A stretch of 64,000 bases of DNA from Rallus limicola (GCA_022605955.1 JAKCOZ010000005.1:5614001-5678000), one strand, 5' to 3'. Shown: positions 1 through 13,289, numbered from the stretch's first letter. Numbers and translations: made by a program. Notes: generated by a model from the sequence alone, not told the origin.

Positions 1-3000
1 CCCTACCAGGACTTGCTTGTTCTCACTCACATAGACCTCACAACCTTTCAGTAGCAGGAAGGGTACAAATGTGCAGTATCTGCATAGGTTGCTTTACTAT
101 TTAAAGTTTGTCTTAACTGGACAGTTAAAATGATAACCCAATCACTGGAGAAGGAAATATGCAGACTTATCTTCCACGGAATCTATGCTGACACACACAG
201 TACTGAGTAATCCTTCCTCTCTGCACCTGCTTTCCCGAGGGCAGCTAATTCACTTTTTACTGCCGTTAGACAGCATTCTTACCTGGCAAAACCACCTACA
301 AAAGCTGGTTAAAAGCACAAGCTCTTTGTCTCAACCTGCCAAGAAACTTGCTCTCTATTGTTGCCCCTACACTGCAAGCATAGTGCGAGGCTGTATTCAC
401 ATAAGCATGATCTCAGTTTCAGCACCGCCACTCGCAGCCGAAGAGCTAGCTGCTCACACAGAGACAGAAACAAAGTGTAATCAGAAAATCACCGGTTAAC
501 ATAACAAAGTATAATTAAAAGAAGAAAAAAACAACAATCACTCTCCATGATCATGCCAGTTTTATATTTATCACCTCATTTTATTAACAAAGCTTGGGGG
601 GGGAATGGTGTTTACTCTATAACCTACCCTTAGGTCCACAGAGCTAGTGACTGCCATCAGCGTGTCTCCCAGCTGGCAGCTGCACAGAGTACTCCGGGCT
701 GAACGGTGGATCATGCCTCAACTTCTGCACAACTGGCACGGGGGGTAAGCACCCAGACACCTGGGACAGAAAGTTTTACACTGCAGCACCTGGCACATGT
801 ATGGGTTTTTTTGCCATGGTCAATGTCTCCACGGTATGATGACAATACCGGTATTTGACTGGTACTGCAACAGAAGCTTTTGTTTTCCTCTTTGTCTCAG
901 AACACAAATAGGAACATTCTTTGAAATATATTTAGACTAAACTTTTTTTTTTTTTTTTTTTAAACTTTCAGGAATGTTGCCAATCTGCTTTTAGCAGATG
1001 GTTTCCATGTCTTTAGGCAAGGCAGAAAAGCTTTAATCAGTAGAATCAAAAGAAATGTTGTGAAATTACATGCAATTTTACAAAAATCAAAGGCATTTCC
1101 TATATACTGTCAAGCAGACAAAAACATATTGATGTGTTGTTACTGCAAGAAGCTAAGGAATGTTTCACATATTACAACATTAAATTTCCTTTTGCATGTT
1201 TTCAAGTTTCTGGGCTTCCTCATCACAAGGAATTTTACTCTCTCAAATTTAAAAATTCAGCATACAAATTACAAATTTAAAAACCAGCAGCTTATTTCTA
1301 AATTATGAAAAAAAGAATCTGGGGCTGAATGATTAAAAATCTACCTTCCAAAGTCAGAAGTTGCAACACGAAAAGCTTTACCTTTGCTTACTTCTGCAAA
1401 TGAGAAATCAGTAGTGTGGCTCCCCATCTGCCCTATGGCCTATGGTTAGTTTGCTTGCGTTATGTCTAACAGTTTGAAATTCATTTTAAACTTATACATC
1501 TTTAAAACCATGTAAAAATACTAGCTAAACTCCAGTTCAAAATATCTCATTTAGTTACACCTAAGTTTAATGACATCATAATCCTTTATGGCTGACATCA
1601 TGTTGTAAAAGTCAGAGAGTACTACCTCTACTGCCTCTTGAAAAAACAAGATCAAAACACGTTCGTAATACTGGGGACCAACAGCAATAGAATTTTGGTG
1701 TTAGGACCAGTATCTTGCTTATGGTATTCCAACTGTATGCAGCAAGCCAAATATTTTTAAGTACTTCTTGCTTCATTAAGAAGACACCACATATTTCAAA
1801 AGGTCTACGTAAACTATATCAAATACATTTAAGTCTTGCATTTTTGAATGCTAGATTTGGGTTTAATTAGCGCAAGCACATATTTGTAATAATCTAGTAG
1901 ATGTAAAACTGGTTTCAAGAGCAACAAGGAAGTAAAACATTTTCAGAACAGAATCAGAAAATGGTGCATCTTCTATCCACTCCGGTTTCAGTAACACTAG
2001 TGGAAACTCAACAGCTGCCACTCAATGACTGTAGTTCTACATTAACTAAAAAGGGATAAAGCATTCAAGTACTCTTCTGCAACCTTTAGCTTTTTCTGTA
2101 TTTCTCCTTGACACTCCTCATCCTTATACATGAAGCCAATACATCTAATCAGAAATACCACAGAAATTACAGCATGGTAATTACTCCCCCACCCTTTTCT
2201 TGAGCAACTTAAAATATTCCTGTTAGCACAAGCAGAAGATGGAAATGCTAGCATCGTGTGATCAAGCAATATACAACTGGTAAAATAATAAATACCTCAG
2301 AGAAAAGCAAATAAATAGAACAAAGTTATTTTAGAAACTATGCTGTGCTCTCTTCTGCAAGCCCTATTTATTCGGTGCACAGAGAAATCCCAAAAGGTGT
2401 TTTCTCTAACCATAACTTCATTGCAATGATAATCCTGTAACAGATGGGCACAGACTCACTGCGTCTGCTGTGCTGGAAAAGTTTACCTGACAGTTTTACT
2501 TTTACCTACGGCACACCAAACCTTCCTGCAAAGCCTCTAGCAAGTCATGACTCTATGCAGAAAGAAAAGCTTCAAAGGAATTTGAATCCACCATGATAGC
2601 AGGGACAAGTAATTCACTTCATTAGTTGGATAATACAGGAAATAGATCTCTAGCTAGATTCAGATTATATATGGGGAAGTAACACAACTTCAAAATTTTG
2701 ATCTCCCTAAAATGAAGATTAGAATGACCATTTATCTATGAAGGGGGAAAAAAAAAAAACCAACCCAAAAAACCACAACCAGAAATACTATCTCCTTTTC
2801 TTACATTCTTTAGAAAGCTGCTTAAAGAAATCCTCTTTTCTGGGAGATCATCTGTGACAGCTCTAATAAAAGGAAAATTCAAACATTCACATTTAAAGTA
2901 AGGGTTTTGATTTAGGAGACAGGAAATGACAAAACCAAAACTACAATAGGATTTCCACACCTCCACTGACATTACTGACACCAGGTCACTGAGATGATGA

Positions 3001-6000
3001 TTTTTCAAGATAGGAGTAGAGAACTAGTCAATTACATGGTATTTAAAATGTGCTAATTACAACATTCATGCTGGGAGAGATACCCAATCTCACATTTCAG
3101 AGCTCATGTCAGTCTCAAATTCATATCAGTGAAGATCTATGGTGGGAGAACAGGCAGAACTTTATTACTGCAGGATTCACCTACTCTCTGTTACTAATGG
3201 GAGAAGAAACCTTCGGTCTGATTCATCTGAGCAACTCCAGCAACCAGTCAAACCTGCCACCAAGTCTGTATAAATCTGACTATATTAATTCTCTATATCC
3301 CCCTCCTCTGCTCAGCTCCTGCAGATCTTACCCATGAAGATGAAGATCTCCCAGTCAAGGGGTTCACTTACATATTTGTACAGTGCTGATGACAAGATGA
3401 CTGGGATTTCAGCTAGCTGTCCCGGTGTTACTGTCATTGAAATAATAAATTAAAAAATGCATATAATTTCAATAGAAAACACAGTAATAACCAATGGACT
3501 TGTGAAGACACATTCTGAGATTTTAAGGGCAGAGGATTTCATGGTAGCAACTTAGACCATCCACCTCCACATTAAAAAAGGAGAAATTACAATATTCTCA
3601 TTTGTTCATATCCAAAGTCAAGTAGACGAGGTACAATAATTACAGTCATGGTTTTGGCTCCTACTGATCTCTGCCTTTGCCTCAGGAAAATCAACATATC
3701 ATGTTTAAAAATAGCACCTCAGTTACAAAACACCAGTTGAGCAGAGAAAATTTATGAAGAAAATGGAAATAGTGTTGTTACACAGGGAACACGTCAGCAC
3801 TGCACAACCACAGTCAGATTAGATTTAATGGAAGCATGAAGATAGACCATTAAGTTTCAGATACCTGGCAGCTTCAGTTTCTACTCAGTGTATCTGCCCA
3901 CACTGTCCCACCAAGCAGCCTGTTACTGAGCTATTTCTCAAGTCCCTAAAATAAAGGAGCCCAGAAGTTTCTGAAGAGACTATAGAGGTAGCACTGGAAG
4001 GCCAAGGACAGCACAGAAAGATTCCTCCACGGATGATGGAAGTGCCATTGAACTCTGACCATAACATGGCTCAGTGAGCAAATCAAGGAAGACTAGAAGA
4101 CATTTTTAAATACAAAAAAAAAGGAAAATTAAAAGGAAAGTAATATAGCACACAAAAAGTAATATATCTCAGAGGAGGTGTAACAGGACACGAAGTTAGT
4201 TTTCACTTTTGCATTGGACAGAAATTTATCATTAAGCAAGGAGTTTGGCTAGTTGTAGACCGGTAGTCACTGCTTAGCAGTCACACTGTATCTGCTCTGG
4301 ACTCAGGGGCAATCAACACAGAAAAGCATGCTGAACTAAGTCCAGTCTCCAATCTCTGGGCCAAATGTACCTAACGCCATAATGTTACACCTGCAATAAA
4401 TGAGGACAGCTGTTAATCAGCTAAAGATGACCCATGTCCCATTACATCCCCTGCCACACTCCACATTTTTACAGCTAAAGATCAAGTTGTGGGACTGTTC
4501 TAATGGCAACCAAGGATTCTCCGTCATTCCTAGGAAGGCAGCTAAGCCATCTTCACAACTGCCACAGCTGCCTCACGATCTGAGCCCAATACTGAGTTTT
4601 TTAAATCTCTGTTCTTAACGTATCCTGTCTCTAACATCCCAATGGATAATATTAGCTTATCACATCACACTGCAGCTTATGCATACTTTCATAGTATAAT
4701 GTTGATGACAGGACCTTTTGTGTTGAACACAATTAAACTAAACTGCTTCTGTGGCTTGTCACAGGCAAAGGAGCAACTTTTGATAGAGGCAGGCAACAAC
4801 TTCAGCCTTTTGGCCCTAGAGATGATGGAGAAACCACATAAAACATGCCAGGCTCAGTAAACAAGCGTGTGAAGCCTGTTTCTGTAATATAATGGAAAGC
4901 CATGTATTTTGTGCACGTTAAATTTACAGGTCCAGGTCCTGTGCTTCTGGAGGCAGACATCTCTTTCATAAGCACTCATCTCATGCAAGAGAAAAAAAAC
5001 AAAAAACTCCATCAGCCACAAATAATATCCTGGGATGTGATTCTAGGGCTGCATCCTGTTCCTCAAACACAGAAAGTACCAGTAGCACACAGGAGCCACC
5101 TCTCAAAACACAGTCTTGAACTCAGTGCACAATAATATTTTTGTTTCACAAATACAGAGCATGTACCTGGTGTACAGATACAGCCATCTTTCTCTGACCC
5201 AGTAAACAAGACACATGACATTATACAGCACTCTCAGCACCAAGCTCCTCCAAGCAAAGGCTCTTCTGAGTTTTAGGCCCTGACAGAAGTCAGGCCTCCC
5301 ACTGCTCTCTCTTCCTGCTCCTGCATGCAACAACAGTTAATTGGCAGACCAGGACCAGCCCCAGGCCACGGCAAGCGGAAAAACCGTTTTTGCACTGGAA
5401 TGCTGAGGTGGCTACTGCCACGGGAATATGACACTGGGACCAAGCTGATCCCACACATAAAGTACAACTCCTGGTAGCTATGCGTAGCTCTTGCTTTATG
5501 TTTCTTTTCACATGTATTTCTATTCACATGAGTGACGCCTAGCCAGCACAAACGATGCACTGCATTGGGCCTGGAACCCTAAGCAGAACAGCTACCTCCA
5601 TCGCTGCACGGCCCATAAATCAGCTGCTCAGAGATTGCAACCACAATCCGCTCTTTCTACTGAAGCTGTGCCACTATGCAGAGACAACCCATCAACAAAA
5701 ATGAAATTTTTCAGAGAGAAAAGGCAAAATTATCCAGCTAAGCAATAAAAGAGCTTGTGCAAGGCACAGAAGTCAGAGTTTCCAGCCTCTGCTCGTGATA
5801 AATTTTTAAGCTTTTGTTGAAGACTTTTTTTCTTCATGTGAACTACAGAGACTGTCTAGATTGAAGGAAACAGAATCCAGGTCAATTTCCTTCCCAACTA
5901 CAAAGCTGGCCATCACTCTCACTTTGTAGCCAAACAAAAGTTTTCTTGTTTCTGGCTCAAAAAACACAATCTTAAAAAAAAAAAAACAAACCACCCTGAA

Positions 6001-8870
6001 CTGGTATGCTATTCCTATTGTATAAGCCTGAGGAATTAATAGAAATTAATAGAACAATCATGCTGACAATCAGAAAAAAAAAATCATTCTGATAAAACAA
6101 CTTTTATCATGAAAGGAATCATTCAATCTCCTGCAATCAAATACAGTTACCTTAATAAGGACAGACTACCACTTCTCACTTTTGGCCACTGTGTCCTAAC
6201 CGTGGCAAAATAAATCCTCAGTAGAAGAGCCATCAAGAAAGAACTAAAGATATTTAAAGCTCAAAATAGTTAACTTTAGTAACAATAAGTTACCACACTG
6301 TAGTAAACACAACTGATATTGTTAAGTCTTCAGTAGATGGTCCTTGAAATACCTGAACCTCCAGCAATGCCTGAAAATTTGCAGCAATTTAAGAGTCACT
6401 GAAACCACTATATTAAGGTTTTCTTTAGTGCACCCATTAAGCATGAAAGAACATGAAAGTTAAATTCAAATTAATCTGCACTGACATGCAGCAATCTAGA
6501 ATGACTTGAGAAGTCACAGCCTAAAGAGAAAAAATAATGGGATTAATCCTGCATGTCTTACATACCCAAATAGTTCCTTCTCTTGCAATTAGTTACATAG
6601 GGACAGCAGGTCTCTCTGTATACAGACTGTGAATATAGGGCCCTCTGTAGCAGAGCAAGAGCTGTGTTCCCAGGGCTACCGTCTACTGCTCATCTGTTTC
6701 TCAATAGAATAAATACACTGCAGTGAGTGATAAACATGCCTAATTGCTTTTGAGCTTGAGGGAAATAAACTGGGGGATTTAGCAATTAATTATTCCCACA
6801 AGGAAAGCACCACAAGAGTAAGAGACATGGTGGAGTGGCCATGCAAATCCTAGTGAGCCTGCCTTTCTGGAATCCAGCTAGCCAGCCAGGCTGCAAAGGA
6901 TAGCTATCACAAACCAGAGGTTTATATACTACATTTTTCCTCATGTTTGAGGAAATAAAGGGTAGATATTGAATGTGGGATTTACTTATTCAAATCTTTA
7001 GATTTCTAAAATTAAGAATCTGGGTTGATCTAGTTCCCAAATTCAAAACACGCAATTTCCGGGAGCAAGGCTTTCCACCCTGAACTCCTCTCCAAGACTG
7101 GAGTCACACACTGGAGATCTCTCCCTCCCCAACTGACCACCAAGGGTGACTGAATATCCAACTGCAGGGTAGCTAACGTCAGCTGTAGTAAATCTACAGA
7201 GCAAAGCATTCTAAGCAGGAAGCTGAGAGATCACACACACATCTCCTCTCTTACAAACTTTCCCAAGTAAGTCCACCCAGGGCTTGGCATTCCATTTATG
7301 ACAAGAGATGCATCAGCTTGCAAAGGTGAAGGACCAAAGTCCTAGTCCAACACAGATGTCTTGGTAACCATCCACTGACCTTAGCTAAGAACTTAACTGC
7401 TCAAGAAATGAACTGTGTGTTTACACCTTTAACAGAAGTCTACTTTATATATTATCTGCACGTAATTTACTGATTCTGTTTAGGTGGGGTGTGGGATGGG
7501 AGAAAAGGTTAAGGTTCATTTCACAGACTTGTCTGTAATTTTAAAAAATAATGCTAGAATGCAAGCATCATCTGATTAAAACTAGGAAGACTGAAGACTT
7601 AATACATAATAAGATCACATAATAAGATAAACAGGACAGCACGCATGAGGTGTTCTAAGTGACAAACAGCTTAACCACAGCAGAGCTTTTAAAGAAAAAG
7701 GTTCAACTCAACACCTACGAGCTGGGCTGCAGAAAACAGTAAATCACTCCCTTGTTTGCTGGTGGTTTTCTTCCTGCCATTCTTATATCTTCAGTATCTG
7801 ATTAAGAGTACCCCACCTGCTCACATGATCTTCCACAGGCAACTCCAAGCAGTTTTATAGTGACAGAACCAATGCATGATCAATTATTAAGATGAAGTGT
7901 GTTGTGATCTGTCTGAAGCACTCTTGCACTGATTTGAATAAAATGATATTGTTTGGGCTTTGGGGTTGAGGTTTTTTTGAACAAGTATGTTCCTTGTGAA
8001 TTCAAAAGAAGCTACTGTTCTAAAATAAAATACAGAAAAACTGATTTCAAGTCTTTGGTTGGAACCACAGGTGTTTTATTTAACACAATATTGATTAACC
8101 TTAGCCCTTTAAAATATATGTTCTGGCAATAAAACTCAATAGTACTAAATTATAGACGTGTCACACACCTTTGTTAAAGGGCTACATTTTTCATAAAACT
8201 ATCTGGTCTTTTCCTCAGTTTCTTTCACACACAATTCATCTCAATTCATCTTGTTTGCAAACTCAAAAGAAAGTAGAAACTTTAAGAGTTTCTCTCAGTG
8301 GCTGCCTGATAGGAAAAAAAAAAGTATGCCTCCTACTACAGATGGAGGGAAAAGTTACCTTTATTACTAGCCAGGTAACATTTAGATGTCATTAACACCA
8401 CAACACACTACCACAGAAAAGCATGAAAGTCACCATCATTACTGTAAAACAATGAAGTGCTTTGACCAAAACTATCTTGTAAATGGTGGCAGGCCACAAG
8501 CCAAGAATTCATGATCCCCAGGCTTAAGCTCAAGTTCCAGCATCATGGTTCCACTCCACAAAATGCTTCTTTCTGTGCTCCGTATTGCCCTGCTAGACTG
8601 TGGTGCTGCCAATCCTGCCCCAGACTGCCTACGTCAGAAGTCTGCATACAGGTGTATCACTCATGCACAGCACAGTCATAGACTACACTACATAAATCAA
8701 CACATAATGAGGAAAGAAGGAAGCAGAGAAATACCATACAGGCAGAGCACGTATACATGCTCATACTCCTCTCCCAGCACTCAGAAAACATGTGCAGAGA
8801 AATAATTACCCTTTAACATTTGCATAGGTACAGATACACAGAGGTGTAAGATGGGCAGGTATATACTTGT

Positions 8871-8892
8871 GCACTGTTGTGCACAACAGTGC
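8871..8892. repeat. Perfect 22-bp palindrome
   Basis: The arm GCACTGTTGTG is followed directly by its exact reverse complement with no loop. It lies at the presumed 3' edge of the minus-strand LTR. Confidence 0.95.
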
Positions 8893-9893
8893 TGTGTGTC
8901 TGCACACAGCAGGTGGCTACAACGACCACAACCAGTGGGATGAGGGAGAGAATCAAAATAAGTAAAACTCATGGTTTGAGACAAAACCAGTGAAATACGA
9001 CAGAAAAGGATTTTTATTATTATAAGAATAATAAGATTATACAAAACAAGCGATGCACAACACAACTGCTCACCAACTACTGACTGACGCCCAGATGATT
9101 ACCAAGCCATGGACTTCCCTAGCCAACTTCCCCCAGCTTATATACTAAACATGACACCATATGATATGGAGTATCCCTTTGGCCAGTTTTGGGTCAGCTG
9201 TGCTGGCTGTGCACAGCTTCTAGTGCACCTCCTGCACAAGGCTCATGCCCCCTCACTGCCAGGGTCTGGAAAGCTGAAAGTTCTTGACTTAATTTTTAAC
9301 ACTGCTTAGCAACAACTAAAGCATTCTCACTACAAGAAGGACATCGAAGTCCTCGAGCAAGACCAGAGAAGGCCAACCAGGCTGGTGAAGGGGGCTGGAG
9401 GGCAAATCACATGAGGAGCGGCTGAAGGAGCAGGGGATGTTTAACCTGGAGAAGAGGCTGAGGGGAGACCTTATCACTGCCTACAATTACCTGAAAGGAG
9501 GTTGTAGGGAGATGGGCGATGGTCTCTTCAGCCAGGTGACAGGAGATAGGACAAGGGGAAATGGCATTAAGCTGCACCGGGGCAGTGTCAGATTAGATGT
9601 CAGGAAAAAAAATTTCACTGGAAGAGCTGTCAGGGCCTGGAACAGGCTGCCCAGGGAGGGGGTTGAGTCACCTTCCCTGGATGTGTTTAAAAAAAGGGTA
9701 TATGAGGCACTTAGGGATATGGCTTAGCATATGACAGGAATGGTTGGACTTGATACTTTTAAAGGTCTTTTCCAACCTAGTGATTCTGTGATCGGGGTTA
9801 CCAACATTATTTTCATAATAAATCCAAAACACAGCACTATACCCACTGCTAGGAACAGAATTAACTCTACCCCAGACAAAACAAAGATGCACA
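8880..9893 (-). mobile_element. Avian solo LTR (ERV), interrupted by a CR1
   Basis: Read on the minus strand it begins TGTGC at 9,893, followed by the TTTTGTCTGGGGTAGAGTTAATT region typical of a common avian LTR type that starts with a TGTCCTGGTTTTGGCT-like motif. A TATA-type sequence (TATATAAG) lies at 9,138-9,145. The 3' part runs to about 8,880, but the exact edge and any target-site duplication were not resolved. The LTR body is split at 9,330/9,793 by a CR1 and continues on the other side. No internal retroviral genes are seen. Confidence 0.75.
9331..9792 (+). mobile_element. CR1 LINE, 5'-truncated 3' end, nested in an LTR
   Basis: The sequence begins TACAAGAAGGACATCGAAGT and ends with the CR1 3' terminus AACCTAGTGATTCTGTGAT. 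It contains the usual CR1 blocks: the GAGAAGAGGCTGAGG-type segment, GACAAGGGGAAATGG, and GGCTGCCCAGGGAGG. The last part still reads as one open frame from 9,437 with the CR1 signature TRGNG.KL ... RLDVRKK ... RAWNRLPRE. It is about 460 bp, the usual size for a strongly 5'-truncated copy. Confidence 0.93.
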
Positions 9894-12169
9894 TTCAAAC
9901 TTTTGCATTCCTGGCCAATACCAGCACCAGCATTTCCCTTTCCATACAGAACAGAACACACACATAATGTCATTCTCTCTGAACTTCTATGTAGAAATCT
10001 TTTTTATAGTCTGATACTTTTCTTGACACATTTTAAAAAACACACACTTTTAAAAGTATGTTATAGGAAGGCACATCTTATTCCTTCTCATTTCCAGGAT
10101 ACTTGATAAAATATTACAAGACTGCAATTTATATGCTAAAGGAATTCCCAGATGGCATCTAATTAAACAATTCAATCAGAAAACAAATTAAAATTAAATA
10201 CTAGCATAACCCCATATGTAAAATGCAGCATTCAGAGTTCTCTGGTATTTGTGGGGTATCCTATGGAATGCAGTTCTATTACCTGTGCTAATTTCATGCC
10301 TGTTCAGCAAAGCAGAACATCTGAACACCTCTCTCCAACATTTTAAAAAAAGTGCTCCAAGGAAAAGTTTAATGGCAAACTGCAGATAACCATTATAACT
10401 TTGTCCAGAACCACTGCAGCAGCTGGTTTACCCAATTTACAGGAATGAATCTCAAACATAATTTTTTAAAGCTGACCTTGAAGCTCATCCCAAACCCAGT
10501 CAAGCTCAGGATACTGCTTCCAATGAGTTTTGCACCACAACACAGAATTCACAGCATCTCACAGTGCTAAGCAAAATCTGATTAAAACAACATCTCATTC
10601 TGCAACCACAGGAATTCCTTTGCAAACCCTATTACAATTTGACAAGTAAAAGCACAGGAAACCCACTTATGTATAACGACCTGTGATTTTTAATTTATTT
10701 ATCTTAAAAATTAAGTGGTTTCAATACGGTATGAGAATTTTGTATTTTTTCTTTTTTCCACTCACTATATTTTAGTGCTTATTACCAGACCACACACGAT
10801 TATTTTTAGAAGACTCTTCAACTTCCATACACATGTTATTTAAGGAAAATACCTGCTGGTTTGGCTTACACGTAGTCGCAAAAAGTCACCCAAAATGTTT
10901 ATACTCTAACCCATGCTATTCTCTCCTGATTTAAGTATATCTTTCTCTACTACTCTGAAAAGAGCCAAGGAACATGTCAATATGGACATTGGTATCTTCC
11001 TTGAAAAGAAACGAGTATTGGAGCTTCACACCAACAAACACGAAGGAGTTATGCTTCAACCTCCTATGGAAAATCAATTCATTTAATCTATCTAACTTTT
11101 AACAGTGCCTTTTGAAAAATCCCTGCCTTCATGCATGCTTCCACAGTGCACTCCACTGGCACACAGGAAAGAATATACTTCTTTTTAAAAATCCATTTCA
11201 GGAATCAAGAAAAACAGGAATCAAAGGACTGCATGAGAGAAGTTAAAACATGCAGGAACTACTATAACTCATCCTCCAAGGAAAGAAGAAGGAAAAAAAA
11301 AAAAAAAAAAAGTATTTTAGTAATTTGCCCAAGATGACAACACTATCTGAAAAATGAAGGCATACACAAACTGAATGGTGATGTGTCATATTTTAAAAAA
11401 TATTAATACAAGTCAGAGCGAAGTAGTTGGGCTTTAATAGTACTGCAAACTTATCAGTATTGACAAGCAGAAGCCCAATTCATACAGAAGTAGCTACCCT
11501 GCCCATTCCACCTTTCTCTGTATTCCCAGAACACCAGTTGGCCAAAGCTGCCTGGAAGCAAGAGAGATTTTCTGTGTACTGGTGATAGGCATCCTTTACC
11601 AGATGGTCTGCTCTCCCTTTTCAGATTTAGAAGAGACTAGAACTGGGACTTGAACATGCAGTAGAGGTTATGCAGAAGCAAGGAAAGATGGCCCCTCTAG
11701 ATTTTGTAAGAGCACTCACCTACCTTACACTCAAGCCTCCTTACTATCCAACCCACTTCACAGAAGGATGGAATGACTGTATGATGCCATGCAGATGATA
11801 GAAGTAAAAAGGAAAGTACTAAGATCACCCAGCAAAGCCAAGTCATGTAAAATCCCAAACTCCCAGGAAATAATCATATTCTTTCCTACCGCTTGCCCAA
11901 TTCAAACCTTCTCCCAGAGCTCCCATTAAAAGTGGAACAAATTAAAAAGGCATTACACAAATGAGAGACTGTCCCAGTTATAATCCCAAGTGGTTCCCAG
12001 CACTACAGCAGCACGAAGGGGAAACCTTGAGCGCACCCCGACACACACAGACTCTCAGCGCGGATTAGCAGAGTCAGACTTACAGGGGTAAGAGAACAAG
12101 TATTTCCCCCCGCAGCAACCCATTTTGGGTAAGGAAAATAACAAACACGAAACAATGACGACAGCAGCA

Positions 12170-12770
12170 AGACGGGAAGGGGCTCCCCTGCCCTCCGCGC
12201 CGAGCCCTCCCCGCAGAGCCCCTCTTCAGCCAGACGAGGGCTCGAAGCGGAGGTCAGGTTTATTACAGCACCAGGCCGAGCCCAGCCCGGCGGGGCTGCC
12301 GCCGCTGCCCGGCGCTCGGGCCGCGCCGCCAAGGAGCCCTCAGCCGCCCGGCGCTCCCCGGCACCGAGCCCCCGCCGCGTACTGCCGCCCCGGCCCCCAC
12401 GGCCCACTCTCCGCGGGGCGGGGGAGACTTCCCGCGGCCGGCGGCCCCGGCTCGCCACCCCGTGCGGAAGCCGACCCGGGAGGAAGGAGGGGAGCAGAGC
12501 AGGTCGTGTGCCTGTGTGTGTGTGTGTTCCCATCACACACACACCGCCCGCCTCCGCCGCTCCTCTCGCCAGGCACCGGGAGGGGACCGCCGGGGACTCC
12601 CACACGCACCGCAGCCTCCGCGCAGCCCCCGGCTCTTCCGGGCTGAGGAACAGCTCTCCCCAATCGCGACACAAATGTCACACGCACACACAGCGAACGC
12701 GGCGGGAGGGGATGGAGACTGCACACGGCAAGCGGCGGGCTGGGGAGGGAAAGCAAGCCGGGGGTAAGGT
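12170..12770. promoter_or_regulatory. CpG island at the start of GALNT18 intron 1
   Basis: Dense CpG and GC-rich sequence with many CCGCC and GGCGG blocks stands out sharply from the AT-rich surroundings. It lies just downstream of the exon 1 donor. It keeps several long spurious reading frames open on both strands, which is expected from GC richness. It is probably part of the GALNT18 promoter domain. Confidence 0.75.
12513..12545. repeat. Facing (TG)n and (CA)n microsatellites
   Basis: A TG run at 12,513-12,527 is followed after about six bases by a CA run at 12,534-12,545. The two arms are complementary and could pair as a hairpin of about 12 base pairs in DNA or in the nascent GALNT18 transcript, about 230 bases into intron 1. 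Confidence 0.8.
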
Positions 12771-12773
12771 GGT

Positions 12774-12775
12774 AC
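12774..12775 (-). other. GALNT18 exon 1 splice donor
   Basis: On the minus strand the exon ends CCAAG and the intron begins GTACC. The coding phase is 1, so the next codon starts with G. The human protein has Glu at this position, which fits. Beyond this point similarity to GALNT18 stops and a CpG-rich non-coding sequence begins. Confidence 0.9.
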
Positions 12776-13010
12776 CTTGGATGTGCTGCTTGATGACATT
12801 TTCCAAATGGTCCAGCCTTTCTATAATCCTTAAAGTGTCCCCTTTGTCTTCCTCTAACTTTTTTTCTGAGATCGGCTCCTGCACTTTCACGTAAACACTG
12901 GCAATGTAGTTGGTGACCCAGCCCACGTACAGTAGGCAGACGATGTTAGTCATTCCACTCAAAATCACGCAAGTGGACACTAAAGTTTTGGTTTTCCTGG
13001 TGCACACCAT
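12776..13010 (-). CDS. GALNT18: GALNT18 first coding exon (partial gene): cytosolic tail, signal anchor and start of stem
   Basis: GALNT18 is a GT27-family polypeptide GalNAc-transferase of the group that includes GALNT8, 9 and 17; the family starts mucin-type O-glycosylation as type II membrane proteins of the secretory pathway. The exon encodes 78 codons plus one base. The protein starts MVCTRKTKTLVSTCVILSGM and matches the human N-terminus as I recall it almost residue for residue, with the same length to the splice site. Residues 1-8 are a short basic tail, about 9-33 a hydrophobic anchor, and about 50-78 a charged, probably coiled-coil stem (KKLEEDKGDTL, then ERLDHLENVIKQHIQ). The start at 13,010 is the first ATG in frame, with A at -3 and G at +4. 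The same frame stays open upstream to about 13,115 without another ATG. The lectin and catalytic domains lie in exons outside the window to the left. Identification is close to certain; catalytic activity cannot be judged from this exon. Confidence 0.97.
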
Positions 13011-13289
13011 CCTGAGATCCCTCCATATAGCTCCAAAAAAATCCTGTGATCCAGAAAACAAAAATAAACTGCGATGAAAAGAAATCCTTTCCCCCCTTCC
13101 CGAAACGGAGACCACTCAGAAGTCAGTACATTTCCATGCAAAAAAAAAAAAAAAAAGTTCTCTCATCCACAGAATAAAAATATTTGTCGCCTACCTAGAA
13201 GGAGAGGTGGGGGTGGGGAGGGCTGATAATTAGAATCCTGGATTTTAGTACATTAAAATAGCTGAAACTTTGCGATAGCAGTACCGGCA

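Larger units (their letters stand above)
1..12775 (-). other. GALNT18: GALNT18 intron 1 (5' part; continues beyond window)
   Basis: The intron runs leftwards from the exon 1 donor and no second exon is present before the window edge. Apart from the LTR/CR1 composite at 8.9-9.9 kb and the CpG-rich first 600 bases, it is AT-rich DNA with simple poly(A)/poly(T) tracts (for example 943-961 and 11,293-11,311) and no supported gene. I saw nothing recognisable in 1-8,870 or in 9,894-12,120. Confidence 0.85.

Noticed and set aside
12003..12674. Long reading frame of 223 codons (minus strand), and others overlapping it on both strands
   Set aside because: They lie in a CpG island, are low-complexity Arg/Pro/Ala/Gly peptides, and begin past the GALNT18 donor. 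GC-rich DNA has few stops.
13011..13115. 35-codon N-terminal extension of GALNT18
   Set aside because: The frame is open but starts with GTG, not ATG. The ATG at 13,010 gives the conserved N-terminus and good start context.
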